Below, piece after piece: positions 54,860 through 64,000 of a DNA stretch of 64,000 nucleotides. The translations under genes were made by a program, and so were the position numbers. The DNA lies in contig NZ_JAFCKJ010000006.1 of assembly GCF_018130465.1 (NCBI RefSeq), positions 62,001 to 126,000 on the forward strand, in the 5' to 3' direction. Within the stretch, counting starts at the first letter, position 1. Each line of letters opens with the position of its first letter. The notes beneath the pieces are model-generated. The model had not been told where the DNA came from, did not search any database, and saw nothing but the letters and a program-made list of their open reading frames with translations. The stretch is from Bradyrhizobium canariense (GTDB lineage Bacteria; Pseudomonadota; Alphaproteobacteria; Rhizobiales; Xanthobacteraceae).

Positions 54860-57454
54860 TCACGCCCGCTGCACAAAACTATCCACGACCTTCTTTTCCC
54901 CCGCCTTGTCGAAGGCGATGGTGAGCTTGTTGCCGTCGATCTTGGTGACGCGGCCATAGCCGAATTTCTGGTGGAAGACGCGGTCGGCGAGGGAGAATTC
55001 CGAGGTCGTGCCGGTGGATTTGGCCACCAGCTCGCCCTCGATCGTCAGGGGCCCCCGACGGCGCGAGGAGAAGCTGCCGAAATCGGGCGAGGACGACTGG
55101 GACGAAAACGACGAGGCCTGTTCCTCGAAGCTGCCGCGGCCGCCGCCATTGCCGCCTTGTCCATTGGCTTGGCCCCGGTTGCGATTGGCCTGGGCGCGCT
55201 GCCAGCCGGGGGTCGAATAGGTGGAGCCGAACGCTTCCATGTCGTCGAAGCGGGAAGCGCCGTAGCCGCCGGTGCCGCCCCAGGCCGAGCCGCCCTTGGA
55301 TTCAGTGATCTCGACATTGGCGGCGGGCAGTTCGTCGAGGAAGCGCGACGGGATCGTGGTCGTCCATGTGCCGTGGATCCGGCGGTTGGTGGCAAAATAG
55401 ATCTTGGCGCGGCGCCTCGCGCGGGTCAGGCCGACATGGCCGAGCCGGCGCTCTTCCTCGAGGCCCGCGCGGCCCTGTTCGTCCAGCGTCCGCTGGCTCG
55501 GGAACAGGCCTTCCTCCCAGCCGGGCAGGAACACGTTGTCGAATTCCAGCCCCTTGGCCGAATGCAGCGTCATCAGCGACACCGCGTCCTCATCGGCGCC
55601 GCTGTCGCGGTCCATCACCAGCGAGATGTGCTCGAGGAAGCCTTGCAGGTTCTCGAACTCCTCCATCGAGCGCACCAGCTCCTTGAGGTTCTCGAGCCGG
55701 CCCGCGGCGTCCGCCGAACGGTCCTTCTGCCACATCTCGGTGTAGCCGCTCTCGTCGAGCACGATCTGGGCGAGATCCGTGTGCGACGTGACCTCGCGCT
55801 GGGCGCGCCAGCGGTCGAACTGGGCGACGACGTCGCGCAGGCTTCCGCGCGCCTTCGGCTTCAGCTCGTCGGTCTCGACCACCGCGCGCGCCGCCTCGAA
55901 CAGCGGAATGCGGCGCTTGCGGGCGTGGTCGTGCAGCATCTGCACGGTGGCGTCGCCAAGGCCGCGCTTGGGCGTGTTGACGATGCGCTCGAAGGCGAGA
56001 TCGTCCGCCGGTGAGTTGATGACGCGCAGATAAGCCAGCGCATCGCGGATTTCGGCGCGCTCGTAGAAGCGCGGGCCGCCGATGACGCGATAGGGCAGGC
56101 CGAGCGTGACGAAACGGTCTTCGAACTCGCGCATCTGATAGGACGCGCGCACCAGGATCGCGATCTCGTTGAGCTTGTCGCCCTGGCGCTGGATCTGCTC
56201 GATCTCCTCGCCGATGCCGCGGGCTTCCTCTTCCGAATCCCACGAGCCTGTTACCGTGACCTTCTCGCCGTCATGGTCCTCGGTGCGCAGCGTCTTGCCG
56301 AGCCGGCCCTCGTTGTGGGCGATCAGGTGCGAGGCGGCGGCGAGGATATGGCCGGTCGAGCGGTAGTTGCGCTCGAGGCGGATCACCTTGGCGCCGGGGA
56401 AATCGTGGTCGAAGCGCAGGATGTTGTCGACCTCCGCGCCGCGCCAGCCATAGATCGACTGGTCGTCGTCGCCGACGCAGCAGATGTTTTTGACGGGAGG
56501 CGGAGTCGTCATTCCGGGATGTGCCAAAGGCGAGGAATCTTGATTGTCGGACACATCTCTGGATTCCCCGACGTGCAATTGCACGTCAGAGTTCGGCTCT
56601 ACAAGCCGCTCCGGAATGACAGCGGGTGTGGTTAGCTTCGACGGCGCCTGCGACAGCAGCCGCAGCCAAAGATACTGCGCGACGTTGGTGTCTTGATACT
56701 CATCGACCAGGATGAATTTGAACCGCTGCTGGTACTGCCGCAAGATATCCGGGTGCTCGCGGAAGATGCGGATGTCCTCGAGCAGCAGATCGCCGAAATC
56801 GGCGGCGTTCAGGATCTTCAGCCGCTCCTGGTAGCTCGCATAGAGCTTGCCGCCCTTGCCGTTGGCGAACACGGCGGCTTCGCCCGACGGCACCTGCGAC
56901 GGCGTCAGGCCGCGGTTCTTCCAGCCGTCGATCAGGCCGGCCAGCATGCGCGCGGGCCAGCGCTTGTCGTCGATGTTGTCGGCTTGCAGGAGCTGCTTCA
57001 AGAGCCGGACCTGATCGTCGACGTCGAGCACAGTGAAGTTCGATTTGAGCTGCGCCAGCTCGGCGTGGGTCCGCAGGATGCGCCCGCCGATGGAGTGGAA
57101 GGTGCCGAGCCACGGCATGCCTTCCACTGCATGGCCCAGCATCTGGCCGAGCCGGTGCTTCATCTCGCGCGCGGCCTTGTTGGTGAAGGTCACCGACAGG
57201 ATCTCGGCGGGGCGGGCGCGGCCCTGGCTCAGGATATGGGCGATGCGCGTGGTCAGCACGCGGGTCTTGCCGGTGCCGGCGCCGGCCAGCACCAGAACCG
57301 GGCCGTCCAGCGTTTCCACAGCCTCGCGCTGCTCCGGATTGAGCCCGGACAGATATTTCGGGCCCACCGAGGCGCGCGCGCGCGCGGCGATGCCGCCGGC
57401 CGCGGGCTGGTGGTCGGGGACGCTCTGGGACGTGATCTTGCTCGGTTCGGTCAT
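54860..57454 (-). CDS. uvrD: UvrD/PcrA-type DNA helicase with an in-frame insertion
   Basis: SF1A 3'-5' helicase for repair and replication restart. Motifs: [20 protein letters not shown] (Q motif), [18 protein letters not shown] (Walker A), [48 protein letters not shown] and [14 protein letters not shown]. The C-terminus has a PcrA-type low-complexity linker and the [20 protein letters not shown] domain. Between motif II and the GDDDQ motif is an extra stretch of about 45 residues (about 270-318) that comes from a palindromic element at 56508-56620. The helicase frame stays open. Length is 864 aa from ATG 57454. Confidence 0.95.
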   Translation of the reverse strand: MTEPSKITSQSVPDHQPAAGGIAARARASVGPKYLSGLNPEQREAVETLDGPVLVLAGAGTGKTRVLTTRIAHILSQGRARPAEILSVTFTNKAAREMKHRLGQMLGHAVEGMPWLGTFHSIGGRILRTHAELAQLKSNFTVLDVDDQVRLLKQLLQADNIDDKRWPARMLAGLIDGWKNRGLTPSQVPSGEAAVFANGKGGKLYASYQERLKILNAADFGDLLLEDIRIFREHPDILRQYQQRFKFILVDEYQDTNVAQYLWLRLLSQAPSKLTTPAVIPERLVEPNSDVQLHVGESRDVSDNQDSSPLAHPGMTTPPPVKNICCVGDDDQSIYGWRGAEVDNILRFDHDFPGAKVIRLERNYRSTGHILAAASHLIAHNEGRLGKTLRTEDHDGEKVTVTGSWDSEEEARGIGEEIEQIQRQGDKLNEIAILVRASYQMREFEDRFVTLGLPYRVIGGPRFYERAEIRDALAYLRVINSPADDLAFERIVNTPKRGLGDATVQMLHDHARKRRIPLFEAARAVVETDELKPKARGSLRDVVAQFDRWRAQREVTSHTDLAQIVLDESGYTEMWQKDRSADAAGRLENLKELVRSMEEFENLQGFLEHISLVMDRDSGADEDAVSLMTLHSAKGLEFDNVFLPGWEEGLFPSQRTLDEQGRAGLEEERRLGHVGLTRARRRAKIYFATNRRIHGTWTTTIPSRFLDELPAANVEITESKGGSAWGGTGGYGASRFDDMEAFGSTYSTPGWQRAQANRNRGQANGQGGNGGGRGSFEEQASSFSSQSSSPDFGSFSSRRRGPLTIEGELVAKSTGTTSEFSLADRVFHQKFGYGRVTKIDGNKLTIAFDKAGEKKVVDSFVQRA
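56508..56620. repeat. Palindromic element inside uvrD
   Basis: Perfect 10-base terminal inverted repeats GTCATTCCGG (56508-56517) and CCGGAATGAC (56611-56620) bound a 113-base element with an inner ACGTGCAATTGCACGT palindrome (16 bases). The ends match the GTCATTCC palindromes found between genes here. It is translated in frame as part of the helicase. Confidence 0.85.
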
Positions 57455-57704
57455 GCGAATCATTGGCCCCACGATGGCACCGCGGGGTGGTGGAAGGGGA
57501 GCCTTCTTAACAGGGATTGCCCCCTATATGGGGCGGCGGGCAGGGGTTTTCCACGTGCGCGGACTGCCAATTTGTTCCTGTCGATCAGGCGAATTTCCGG
57601 CTTCAGCGGCCCGGAACCAATGTTCCGAGTTGGAGATTGGTTCTGCAAGTGAGGCGCGTCGGCTGCGCCGATCGCAGACAGACATCGAAACAGAGGTTTG
57701 GATC
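57455..57704. other. uvrD-DUF1328 intergenic region
   Basis: A 250-base gap between divergent genes. No RNA gene or repeat is recognised. It should hold both promoters. The run CCCCTATATGGGGCGG near 57522 contains a short palindrome. Confidence 0.3.
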
Positions 57705-57878
57705 ATGCTTAGCTGGGTTGTGACGTTTCTGGTTATCGCCCTGATCGCCGGTATCCTGGGCTTTGGCGGCCTCGCCGGCGCGTCGATCGAAATCGCCAAG
57801 ATCATCTTCTTCATCGCGGTCGTGCTGTTCCTGGTCTCGGCCGTTGTTGGTTTGGCCCGCGGCCGTACCAGGGTCTAG
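57705..57878 (+). CDS. DUF1328 (YtjA family) small membrane protein
   Basis: A 57-residue protein with two hydrophobic helices ([20 protein letters not shown] and [20 protein letters not shown]) separated by AGASIEI, the standard YtjA layout. Such proteins are often stress-induced and of unknown role in the inner membrane. AGAGG lies 8 bases before ATG 57705. A palindromic repeat follows the stop. Confidence 0.88.
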   Translation: MLSWVVTFLVIALIAGILGFGGLAGASIEIAKIIFFIAVVLFLVSAVVGLARGRTRV

Positions 57879-57888
57879 CGGCATAAAT

Positions 57889-57988
57889 CCCTCATGGTGA
57901 GGAGCGCGAAGCGCGTCTCGAACCATGAGGCCGACTGTGCCCTGCATCCTTCGAGACGCCCGCTCCGCGGGCTCCTCAGGATGAGGAG
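57889..57988. repeat. Two-hairpin genus-type repeat
   Basis: The first hairpin has arms CCTCATGGT and ACCATGAGG with an inner GCGCGAAGCGCG; the second contains CATCCT, CCGCTCCGCGG and AGGATG. CTTCGAGACGC in the second also complements GCGTCTCGA of the first. It lies between the converging DUF1328 and thioesterase genes and is of a widespread Bradyrhizobium type. Confidence 0.8.
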
Positions 57989-57997
57989 TTAGAGTCG

Positions 57998-58504
57998 TTA
58001 CCGCTTCGAGGGCATCGCCACGTTCCGGCCGATGCCCTCGGGCCGCGGCAGGGCAGTGTGAGCCTTGGCGATGGCTGCGATGCGCTGCTGGATGTCGGGT
58101 GGAAACGCCGCAACGCGCCGCGCTGTCATGTCCATGTGGAGCGACATGTTCTCCGAAGTGGCGGACAGCCAACCCTCGGTGGCGTGCCTCATCTCCTCGA
58201 ATGTGTGCAGCCGCTTGTCGTCGGCTTCCAGCAGCCACACCAGGATCTGCACGGGATCGCCGAGATGGATTTCGCGCAAATAGCGCACATGGCATTCGGC
58301 GGTGAAGGTCGAGCCGTGGCGCTCCTTCTTGTAGGCAGGCCCGATGCCGAGCTCGAGCCAGAACTCGTCGATCGCGCGGTCGAACATCACGTTGTAATAG
58401 GCCATGTTGAGATGGCCGTTGTAGTCGATCCATTGCGGCTCGATCTGCATGATCGAGGCGCGGAACGGCGCGGCCTCGGTCGCTGTGGCAGCAGTTTCCG
58501 GCAT
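57998..58504 (-). CDS. Hotdog-fold acyl-CoA thioesterase
   Basis: A 168-residue hotdog protein of the 4-hydroxybenzoyl-CoA/YbgC thioesterase group: WIDYNGHLNMAYYNVMFDRA with the catalytic Asp in the HxxxG-like segment, then STFTAECHVRYLREIHLGDP and FEEMRHATEGWLSATSENMS. It hydrolyses an acyl-CoA thioester in the cytoplasm. Start ATG 58504 gives the normal length; the ORF upstream is the antisense of the oxidase gene. Divergent from the FAD oxidase. Confidence 0.88.
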   Translation of the reverse strand: MPETAATATEAAPFRASIMQIEPQWIDYNGHLNMAYYNVMFDRAIDEFWLELGIGPAYKKERHGSTFTAECHVRYLREIHLGDPVQILVWLLEADDKRLHTFEEMRHATEGWLSATSENMSLHMDMTARRVAAFPPDIQQRIAAIAKAHTALPRPEGIGRNVAMPSKR

Positions 58505-58591
58505 GTTTCCTTCCCCAGCTATGCGCCCGGTCGCTTGACTTGACCGGTGAGATGTCCTTTGCCACGGTTCGTCTCGTCGGGAGGAACGTCC

Positions 58592-60016
58592 GTGGGTACG
58601 ACCATCACCAATAATCCGCCGCGGCCGGAGCCGAAAGCCCTCGCGAGCGCGCTGGAGCAGCTTGCCGCGCGGTTCGGCAACCGCCTCATCACGTCGCAGG
58701 CCGTCCGCGAGCAGCACGGCCATACCACCACATGGATCGTGAACCAGCCGCCGGACGGCGTGGTGATGGCGCAGGAGACCGCCGACATCCAGGACGTGGT
58801 GCGGATCTGCGCGAAAAACGGCGTGCCCGTCATCGCCTTCGGCACCGGCACCTCGCTCGAGGGCCAGGTCAACGCGCCCGCCGGCGGCATCTGCATCGAC
58901 CTGCGCGACATGAACAAGGTGCTCGCGGTGCATGCCGAGGATCTCGACTGCGTGATCCAGCCCGGCGTCACCCGCAAGGCGCTCAACGAGCATCTGCGCG
59001 ACCAGGGCCTGTTCTTCCCGATCGACCCCGGCGCGGACGCCTCCCTCGGCGGCATGGCCTCGACGCGCGCCTCCGGCACCAACGCGGTGCGCTACGGCAC
59101 CATGCGCGACAGTGTGCTGGCGCTGAAAGTGGTCCGCGGCGACGGCGAGATCATCACGACCGGCACGCGTGCGAAGAAATCATCCGCCGGCTACGACCTG
59201 ACGCATCTGTTCGTCGGCGCCGAGGGCACGCTCGGCATCATCTCGGAACTGACCATCCGCCTGCGCGGTATCCCCGATACGATCGCGGCCGGAGCGGTGT
59301 CGTTCGAGACCGTGCACGGGGCGTGTCAGGCCGTGATCCTGGCGATCCAGACCGGCATTCCCGTGGCGCGCATCGAGCTGCTCAACGCCGCGCAGGTGCG
59401 GGCCTGCAACGCCTATTCGAAGTTGACCCTGCCGGAAACGCCGCTGCTGCTGATGGAATTCCACGGCAGCGAGATCGAGGTCGGCGAACAGTCCAAGGCC
59501 TTCGGCGAGATCGCCAAGGACTGTGGCGGCGGCGATTTCTCATGGACCACCAAGCCGGAGGATCGCACAAAACTGTGGCAGGCGCGGCACGACGCCTATT
59601 GGTCGGTGAAGGCGCTGCGGCCCGGCGACAGCATCGGCGTGGTCGCGACCGACGTCTGCGTGCCGATCTCGCGCCTTGCCGAATGCGTCGGCGAGACCGA
59701 GGAAGATCTCAAGCGGCTCAACCTGTTGTCGCCGATCGTCGGCCATGTCGGCGACGGCAATTTCCACTGCTCGCTGGTCTGCGACACCAACGATGCCGAC
59801 GAGATGGCACGCGGCGAGGAGTTCATGCATCGGCTGGTCGAGCGCGCGCAGGCGATGGACGGCACCTGCACCGGCGAGCACGGCATCGGCCAGGGCAAGC
59901 AGAAATATCTCAAGGCGGAACTCGGCCCCGAGGCGATCGATGCGATGCGGGCGCTGAAGAAAGCGCTCGATCCGCAGAACATCTTCAATCCCGGCAAGAT
60001 CGTTCCGGAGGCGTAG
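58592..60016 (+). CDS. FAD-linked oxidase, D-lactate dehydrogenase/GlcD type
   Basis: A 474-residue flavoprotein. The FAD-binding PCMH domain is VIAFGTGTSLEGQVNAPAGG, DPGADASLGGMASTRASGTN and RYGTMRDSVLALKVVRGDGE; the C-terminal domain has SPIVGHVGDGNFHCSLVCD (catalytic His) and TCTGEHGIGQGKQKYL. It resembles D-lactate dehydrogenase (cytochrome) and glycolate oxidase GlcD. GlcE and GlcF are absent nearby, which favours a stand-alone D-lactate-type enzyme. GTG 58592 is chosen because GGGAGG lies 7 bases upstream. Confidence 0.92.
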   Translation: MGTTITNNPPRPEPKALASALEQLAARFGNRLITSQAVREQHGHTTTWIVNQPPDGVVMAQETADIQDVVRICAKNGVPVIAFGTGTSLEGQVNAPAGGICIDLRDMNKVLAVHAEDLDCVIQPGVTRKALNEHLRDQGLFFPIDPGADASLGGMASTRASGTNAVRYGTMRDSVLALKVVRGDGEIITTGTRAKKSSAGYDLTHLFVGAEGTLGIISELTIRLRGIPDTIAAGAVSFETVHGACQAVILAIQTGIPVARIELLNAAQVRACNAYSKLTLPETPLLLMEFHGSEIEVGEQSKAFGEIAKDCGGGDFSWTTKPEDRTKLWQARHDAYWSVKALRPGDSIGVVATDVCVPISRLAECVGETEEDLKRLNLLSPIVGHVGDGNFHCSLVCDTNDADEMARGEEFMHRLVERAQAMDGTCTGEHGIGQGKQKYLKAELGPEAIDAMRALKKALDPQNIFNPGKIVPEA

Positions 60017-60118
60017 CGCGGCTTGCCGCGTCGCTGTCGCGGAACTTTCCGCAGCCACTCCGGTTCCATTCCCGTAGACCTCCGATGCCTCAATGGCGCG
60101 GCTCTGCGGGAGGATGCG

Positions 60119-61444
60119 ATGTTGCGACCGGTCATTGGAATTGCCGTGATGGCGCTGGCCTGCATGCTGGCGGGCACTGCTCTGGGCAAGGGCGGTGGCG
60201 GCCATGGCGGTGGGCACGGAGGCGGTCACGGAGGCGGTCACGGAGGCGGTCATGGCGGTGGCCATCATGGCGGCGGCCATTTCGGTGGTCACGGCTTCGG
60301 GCACGCTCACGGGGGTGGCGGGCATCGTGGCGGAGTTCGCTTCGCAACAGGAGCCCGACACGGTGGCCCGAGCTTCGGTCAGATCCGGAATGCGGCCGTC
60401 CGTCCCGCGAATTTCCGCAACGCGCTGAACGCCAACTCCGGCGCCTTCCGCAACGGCCGGCTGATCAGCAATCCGGCGGCGCGCGCCCAGATCGCAGCTG
60501 CGGCCGCGCTTGCCGGCTGGCACGGCGCAAGCAGTGGATGGTGGCAGCATGCGGGGGGCGGCTATGGCTGGGTCGGACCGCTGTTCTGGCCGTTCGCCTA
60601 TAACGACGTCTACGATTACACGATCTGGGGCGACGGTCTCGGCTTCTGGGGCTACGGCTATCCGGACATCTATGCCGGCATCTTCGGGCCCTATGGCTAT
60701 GACGGTCTCTCGGCCTATCTGCCGCAACGTCCGCAGGGACGACGGCAAGCGCGAGGCGTTGCGCTCGATCAGCTTTGCGGCAGCGACCGTCGCGAAATCG
60801 TCGGTCTGCCGATCGACCAGATCGCAGCCGCCGTGCAGCCGACGGACGCGCAAGGTGCAAGCCTCGACGATCTGGGCAATGCCTCGATCCAGGCGGCGGA
60901 GATGATCCGCGCGTCCTGTCCGGCGCAGGTCGCGGCGACGGCGCCTGGTCGGCTGGCGGCTATGCAGCAGCGTATCGAGGCAATGGAGAAAGCCGTCGAC
61001 CTCGTTCAGCCCGCACTGGATAAATTCTATGGCTCGCTCACCGACGAGCAGAAGGCGCGCTTCAATGCAATGGCCGAGGATCAGCGTCGCGCGACAGCTT
61101 CCAACAATGCCGGTGGATCGCTGGTCCAGAATTGCGGAGCGTCTGCCGCGCTCGATTGGCCCGGCGCTGACATCGAGGCGAGGCTTCATCCCGACGGCAC
61201 CCAGCGCGCTGCGCTGCAGGTGCTCCAGGATACCAGTGCCAAGGTCAGCGCATCGCTCAAGGCGGCTTGCCAGCCCAACGAGGTGATGACCCCGCCGGCA
61301 CGAATGGCCGGGATCCGCAAGCGGCTCGACGTCATGCTGGATGGCGTCAAATCGGTGCGCGCTGCGCTCGAAGATTTCTATGCCACGTTGAGCGACGAGC
61401 AGAAGGCGCAGTTCGAAGCAATTGGGCCACGTCGGACGTCCTGA
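60119..61444 (+). CDS. Exported LTxxQ-motif (Spy/CpxP-like) protein with His-Gly repeats
   Basis: A 441-residue product with a signal peptide (VIGIAVMALACMLAGTALG), a 30-residue GGHGGGHGGGHGG-type repeat encoded by 12-base units, a Gly/Trp/Tyr-rich middle, and two C-terminal domains with the periplasmic LTxxQ pattern (SLTDEQKARFNAM and TLSDEQKAQFEAI). LTxxQ proteins include the stress chaperone Spy; the His-rich region could bind metal ions. GGGAGG lies 5 bases before ATG 60119. A short gap (61445-61568) follows with no feature. Confidence 0.8.
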   Translation: MLRPVIGIAVMALACMLAGTALGKGGGGHGGGHGGGHGGGHGGGHGGGHHGGGHFGGHGFGHAHGGGGHRGGVRFATGARHGGPSFGQIRNAAVRPANFRNALNANSGAFRNGRLISNPAARAQIAAAAALAGWHGASSGWWQHAGGGYGWVGPLFWPFAYNDVYDYTIWGDGLGFWGYGYPDIYAGIFGPYGYDGLSAYLPQRPQGRRQARGVALDQLCGSDRREIVGLPIDQIAAAVQPTDAQGASLDDLGNASIQAAEMIRASCPAQVAATAPGRLAAMQQRIEAMEKAVDLVQPALDKFYGSLTDEQKARFNAMAEDQRRATASNNAGGSLVQNCGASAALDWPGADIEARLHPDGTQRAALQVLQDTSAKVSASLKAACQPNEVMTPPARMAGIRKRLDVMLDGVKSVRAALEDFYATLSDEQKAQFEAIGPRRTS

Positions 61445-61568
61445 ACGCGTCGCGAGCCGCGGAGAGTGGCGGAAAAAACCACCTCGCCGATCTCACTGCG
61501 GTTCTCTATGCTGGCTGCGGCGTGAAGCGCGACGAAGCGGCGGCAGGAAGACCACGGGTGGCGGGGCG

Positions 61569-61931
61569 ATGAAGTGGTTCGCGCGCAAGACGCGACAGGA
61601 CATCTGGAACGAAGCAATCGAACGGCCGCTCGGCGACATCGAGGCCGCCGAGCGCATCCGTGCGATCTGTGACGCCGCTGCGGCGAGCGCGGCAGGTTCC
61701 GCGCGCAGCGACAAGCGCGACAGCGAGCGCTACGAGCGGGCGGCGAAAGTCGCGATGGAAATCGCGATGAAGATCTCGGATGGACTGCTGCGGGACGACG
61801 CAGTCCGTCGCATCGTCGATCTCTGCATGAAGGCGAACGACCTCAAGACGGCGCAGATCCTGTTTCGCGCGATCCATGCCAGCTGGATCCGCGAAACGAT
61901 CCAGCGCGATCACCCGACATTGGCGCAGTGA
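61569..61931 (+). CDS. Conserved hypothetical helical protein (120 aa)
   Basis: Starts MKWFARKTRQDIWNEAIERP and is strongly alpha-helical and charged (SDKRDSERYERAAKVAMEIA, MKISDGLLRDDAVRRIVDLC, DLKTAQILFRAIHASWI). No known domain is visible. It may be transcribed with the LTxxQ gene 124 bases upstream. It converges with the SulP gene 6 bases away. Confidence 0.65.
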   Translation: MKWFARKTRQDIWNEAIERPLGDIEAAERIRAICDAAAASAAGSARSDKRDSERYERAAKVAMEIAMKISDGLLRDDAVRRIVDLCMKANDLKTAQILFRAIHASWIRETIQRDHPTLAQ

Positions 61932-61937
61932 GCGCAG

Positions 61938-63617
61938 TTATTTCGCCAGCTTGCGCACGGCCTCGTCGACGCTGTGGAAGACGTGCTCCCGGGGCAGGGC
62001 CTCGAACAGCCTGAACCGCTCGAACGCGTCCTGCGCACGCACCGATTCCAGCCGGGCCAGCGCGACCGTGACACCCTGTTCGCTGCACGCCCTGAACACG
62101 TCGAGCAGGATCTGCGCGGCGGTGAAGTCGATCTCGACCATGCCGCTCGCCTCCAGCACCAGCAGCTGCGGAGGTGTCGCGCCGAGCACCTTGGTCACGT
62201 CGCTGCGAAAGCCGGGGGCGTTGAGAAAGGACAGCGGCGCCTGCAGCCCGATCACGACGACGCCGGCAATGCGCTCGCCGGCGATGTGCGGATGCGCCGG
62301 CCACCAGATCGTGGTGCCCGGCACGCGCTCGAACTCGACCAGCCGCGCGCGCGTCGTGCTCCAGATGCCGTGCAGCAGCGACAGCACGATGCCGAGGAAC
62401 GCACCCTGCTGGATCGGCAGCACGATGATCAGCGCGGCGGTGGCAGCGATCAAAAGGAATTCGCTTGGAGACTGGCGATAGATCGTGAGGATCTGCTTCA
62501 CGCGGATGATGCGCAGCGCGACGAACAGCAGGATGCCGCCGAGGGCTGCGTCCGGAACGTGCTGCAGCAACCCCGTTCCGAACGCGAGCAGCGCCAGCAC
62601 GATTGCAGCCGCGGCGAGGCCGGCGAGCTGCGATTGTCCGCCGGTCTCGGCGACAATGCCCGTCCGCGGTGGGCTGGCATTGACCGGAAACGCGCCGAAC
62701 AGGCCCGACAGCACGCTGCCGGCGCCCGCGCCGAGGAAATCGCGATCGACATCGGCCGGCTTGTCGGGATCGGACGGGAACGAGCGCGTCGTCGCCGCAG
62801 TCTGCACCATGACCACGATTGTGATGACAAAGGCGAGCGGCACGAGGCGGACCCATTGCTCCGGTGCAAGCTCGGGGAAGGTCGGACGCGGCAGCGTCCC
62901 CGGCACGAGGCCTACGACATTGACGCCCTTGCTTTCGAGGCCGAGCGTGATCGTGGCCAAGGTCGCCGCGACGAGCCCGATCAGCGCGCCGGGAATTTTT
63001 GCGCTGACCTTCTCGGAGACGAAGACCACGGCCAGCACACCGAAGCCGATGCACAACGTGAAGGGATTGCTGCGGCCGAGCTCGCTTGCGAGCACACCGA
63101 TGCGATCGAGCGTCGGCCCGCTCGGCGATTCCAGACCCAGCACGCCCGGCAATTGCGACACGATGATGTGGACGGAGATGCCGGCGAGGAAGCCGACCAT
63201 GACCGGCACGGACAAGAGATTGGCGATGCCGCCGAGGCGGAAGGCGCCGCCGGCCAGCATCATCGCGCCGACCATCAGCGCCAGCGCGATCGCGAGGCCC
63301 TGATAGTCCGGCGAGCCGGCGGCGGCCAGCGCCGCCAGTCCGCCGGCGAAGATCGGGGTGATCGTGGAATCGGCGCCGCAGGACAGGAAGCGGTTGCCGC
63401 CGAGCATCGCAAAGCCGAGCGATCCCGCCATGAAGGCGAAGAAGCCGATCTGCGGCGCGAAGCCGCCGAGCCGCGCCGTGGCCATCTGCTCGGGGATCGC
63501 GATCGCGGCCAGCGTCAGCCCCGCCATCAGGTCGCCCGGCAACGAGTAGGAAGCGAGCGAGCGGAATAGCGGCCATGCACGCTCTTTAGAGCTCTTGGCG
63601 TGAGCGTCTTGCGGCAT
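61938..63617 (-). CDS. SulP family anion transporter with STAS domain
   Basis: A 559-residue SLC26/SulP protein: LFRSLASYSLPGDLMAGLTL at the N-terminus, GLAALAAAGSPDYQGLAIAL and the family signature region (DFLGAGAGSVLSGLFGAFPV, NASPPRTGIVAETGGQSQLA), and a C-terminal STAS domain (VLEASGMVEIDFTAAQILLD, EQGVTVALARLESVRAQDAF). It is predicted to carry sulfate, bicarbonate or another anion across the inner membrane. Start ATG 63617 is consistent with the first membrane helix. Confidence 0.93.
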   Translation of the reverse strand: MPQDAHAKSSKERAWPLFRSLASYSLPGDLMAGLTLAAIAIPEQMATARLGGFAPQIGFFAFMAGSLGFAMLGGNRFLSCGADSTITPIFAGGLAALAAAGSPDYQGLAIALALMVGAMMLAGGAFRLGGIANLLSVPVMVGFLAGISVHIIVSQLPGVLGLESPSGPTLDRIGVLASELGRSNPFTLCIGFGVLAVVFVSEKVSAKIPGALIGLVAATLATITLGLESKGVNVVGLVPGTLPRPTFPELAPEQWVRLVPLAFVITIVVMVQTAATTRSFPSDPDKPADVDRDFLGAGAGSVLSGLFGAFPVNASPPRTGIVAETGGQSQLAGLAAAAIVLALLAFGTGLLQHVPDAALGGILLFVALRIIRVKQILTIYRQSPSEFLLIAATAALIIVLPIQQGAFLGIVLSLLHGIWSTTRARLVEFERVPGTTIWWPAHPHIAGERIAGVVVIGLQAPLSFLNAPGFRSDVTKVLGATPPQLLVLEASGMVEIDFTAAQILLDVFRACSEQGVTVALARLESVRAQDAFERFRLFEALPREHVFHSVDEAVRKLAK

Positions 63618-63706
63618 CGATGTGGAATCCCCGGAAAGGCTGACGTCGGCCGATCAGACTACAGCATTTCCGGATTGGAAGGAGGTGAATGAGAATATCC
63701 GCAACT

Positions 63707-63842
63707 CTCGTGTCCCGGACGCGGTGCGGCACGACGTGCCGCTCCGCAGAGCCGGGACCCATCGTGCCGCACGGTACGCTGCTGCATGGGCCCCGGCTCT
63801 GCAGCGCACCGCAAGAGCGCTGCGCTGCGTCCGGGGCACGAG
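63707..63842. repeat. Long nested palindromic repeat
   Basis: Outer arms CTCGTGTCCCGGACGC and GCGTCCGGGGCACGAG (one G-U) enclose inner arms GCAGAGCCGGGACCCAT and ATGGGCCCCGGCTCTGC. It fills the gap between the end of the partial Gly-rich gene and the SulP start. No gene or other feature is seen in 63618-63856. Confidence 0.85.
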
Positions 63843-63856
63843 AGGTGCGGATACTC

Positions 63857-64000
63857 TCAATACCTGCTGCGATAATTGTCGCCGCGTCCCAGGCCGCCGT
63901 AGCCGCCTCCACCACGGCCGCCCATGCCCATGCCAATTCCGATGCCAATTCCGACGCCGACGGCTTCCGGCGGCGGGCCGGGGGGCGGCGCGCGCTCGTA
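63857..64000 (-). CDS. C-terminus of a glycine-rich protein (cut by window end)
   Basis: Reading in from 64000, 47 codons remain in frame before a TGA stop (63857-63859). The fragment is Pro-rich then Gly/Ile-rich (VGIGIGIGMGMGGRGGGGYG) and ends GRGDNYRSRY. It looks like the tail of a small exported Gly-rich protein. The start lies outside the window. Confidence 0.6.
   Translation of the reverse strand, partial: YERAPPPGPPPEAVGVGIGIGIGMGMGGRGGGGYGGLGRGDNYRSRY

Noticed and set aside
61974-63569. 531-codon plus-strand frame opposite the SulP gene
   Set aside because: Extreme Arg/Gln/Asp content and no hydrophobic core; shadow of the transporter.

Overview
The window is a GC-rich alphaproteobacterial chromosome segment, most likely Bradyrhizobium or a close relative in the Nitrobacteraceae. 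This rests on the ddl-ftsQ-ftsA-ftsZ-lpxC-bamD-recN-ligA order, an Hsp20 gene preceded by a ROSE-type RNA thermometer, several small proteins I recognise as typical of that genus, and many genus-type intergenic palindromes. No rRNA, tRNA, CRISPR array, prophage or canonical insertion sequence was seen.

Layout. 1-11.8 kb: cell division and envelope cluster (ddl end, ftsQ, ftsA, ftsZ, terminator, lpxC, bamD, recN, a small GIY-YIG nuclease gene bracketed by inverted palindromes, ligA). 11.9-22.3 kb: housekeeping and accessory genes (Bcr/CflA efflux, Xaa-Pro aminopeptidase, prmA, an orphan Flp pilin, a phytoene-desaturase-like oxidoreductase, a membrane spermidine-synthase-like protein, a glycerophosphodiesterase). 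A group of DnaA-box-like sites lies at 16.96-17.16 kb. 22.4-27.8 kb: the most interesting block, with a desaturase, an MBOAT O-acyltransferase and an SGNH-like protein facing a fatty-acyl-AMP ligase and an acyl carrier protein. Its parts match those of a Dlt D-alanylation system, but the activating enzyme is of fatty-acyl type. 28-32.5 kb: an exported TPR-CHAT protein and a degenerate M28-like protein. 32.5-43 kb: L,D-transpeptidase, ABC exporter, two paralogous exported alpha/beta-hydrolase-like proteins, a binding protein-P450 pair with a divergent MarR gene, and a TetR gene divergent from a DUF3313 lipoprotein gene. 43-44.6 kb: hsp20 with three small downstream genes. 44.7-49 kb: a tartrate-type locus (TtuC-like dehydrogenase, frameshifted MFS transporter, LysR regulator) and aspartate dehydrogenase. 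49-64 kb: PQQ sugar dehydrogenase, a three-gene lipid-flavoured operon (Mpo1-like, epimerase, ICMT-like), OmpA and Cys-rich exported proteins, an orphan HicB, UvrD/PcrA carrying an in-frame palindromic element, a thioesterase, a GlcD-type FAD oxidase, an LTxxQ protein and a SulP transporter.

The regulatory sequence is unusually readable: a 21-bp palindrome beside the MarR gene, a 9-8-9 inverted repeat between tetR and its neighbour, a TTATA-N11-TATAA LysR box, and a ROSE 5' leader. All function calls come from reading motifs by eye; no database search was run.
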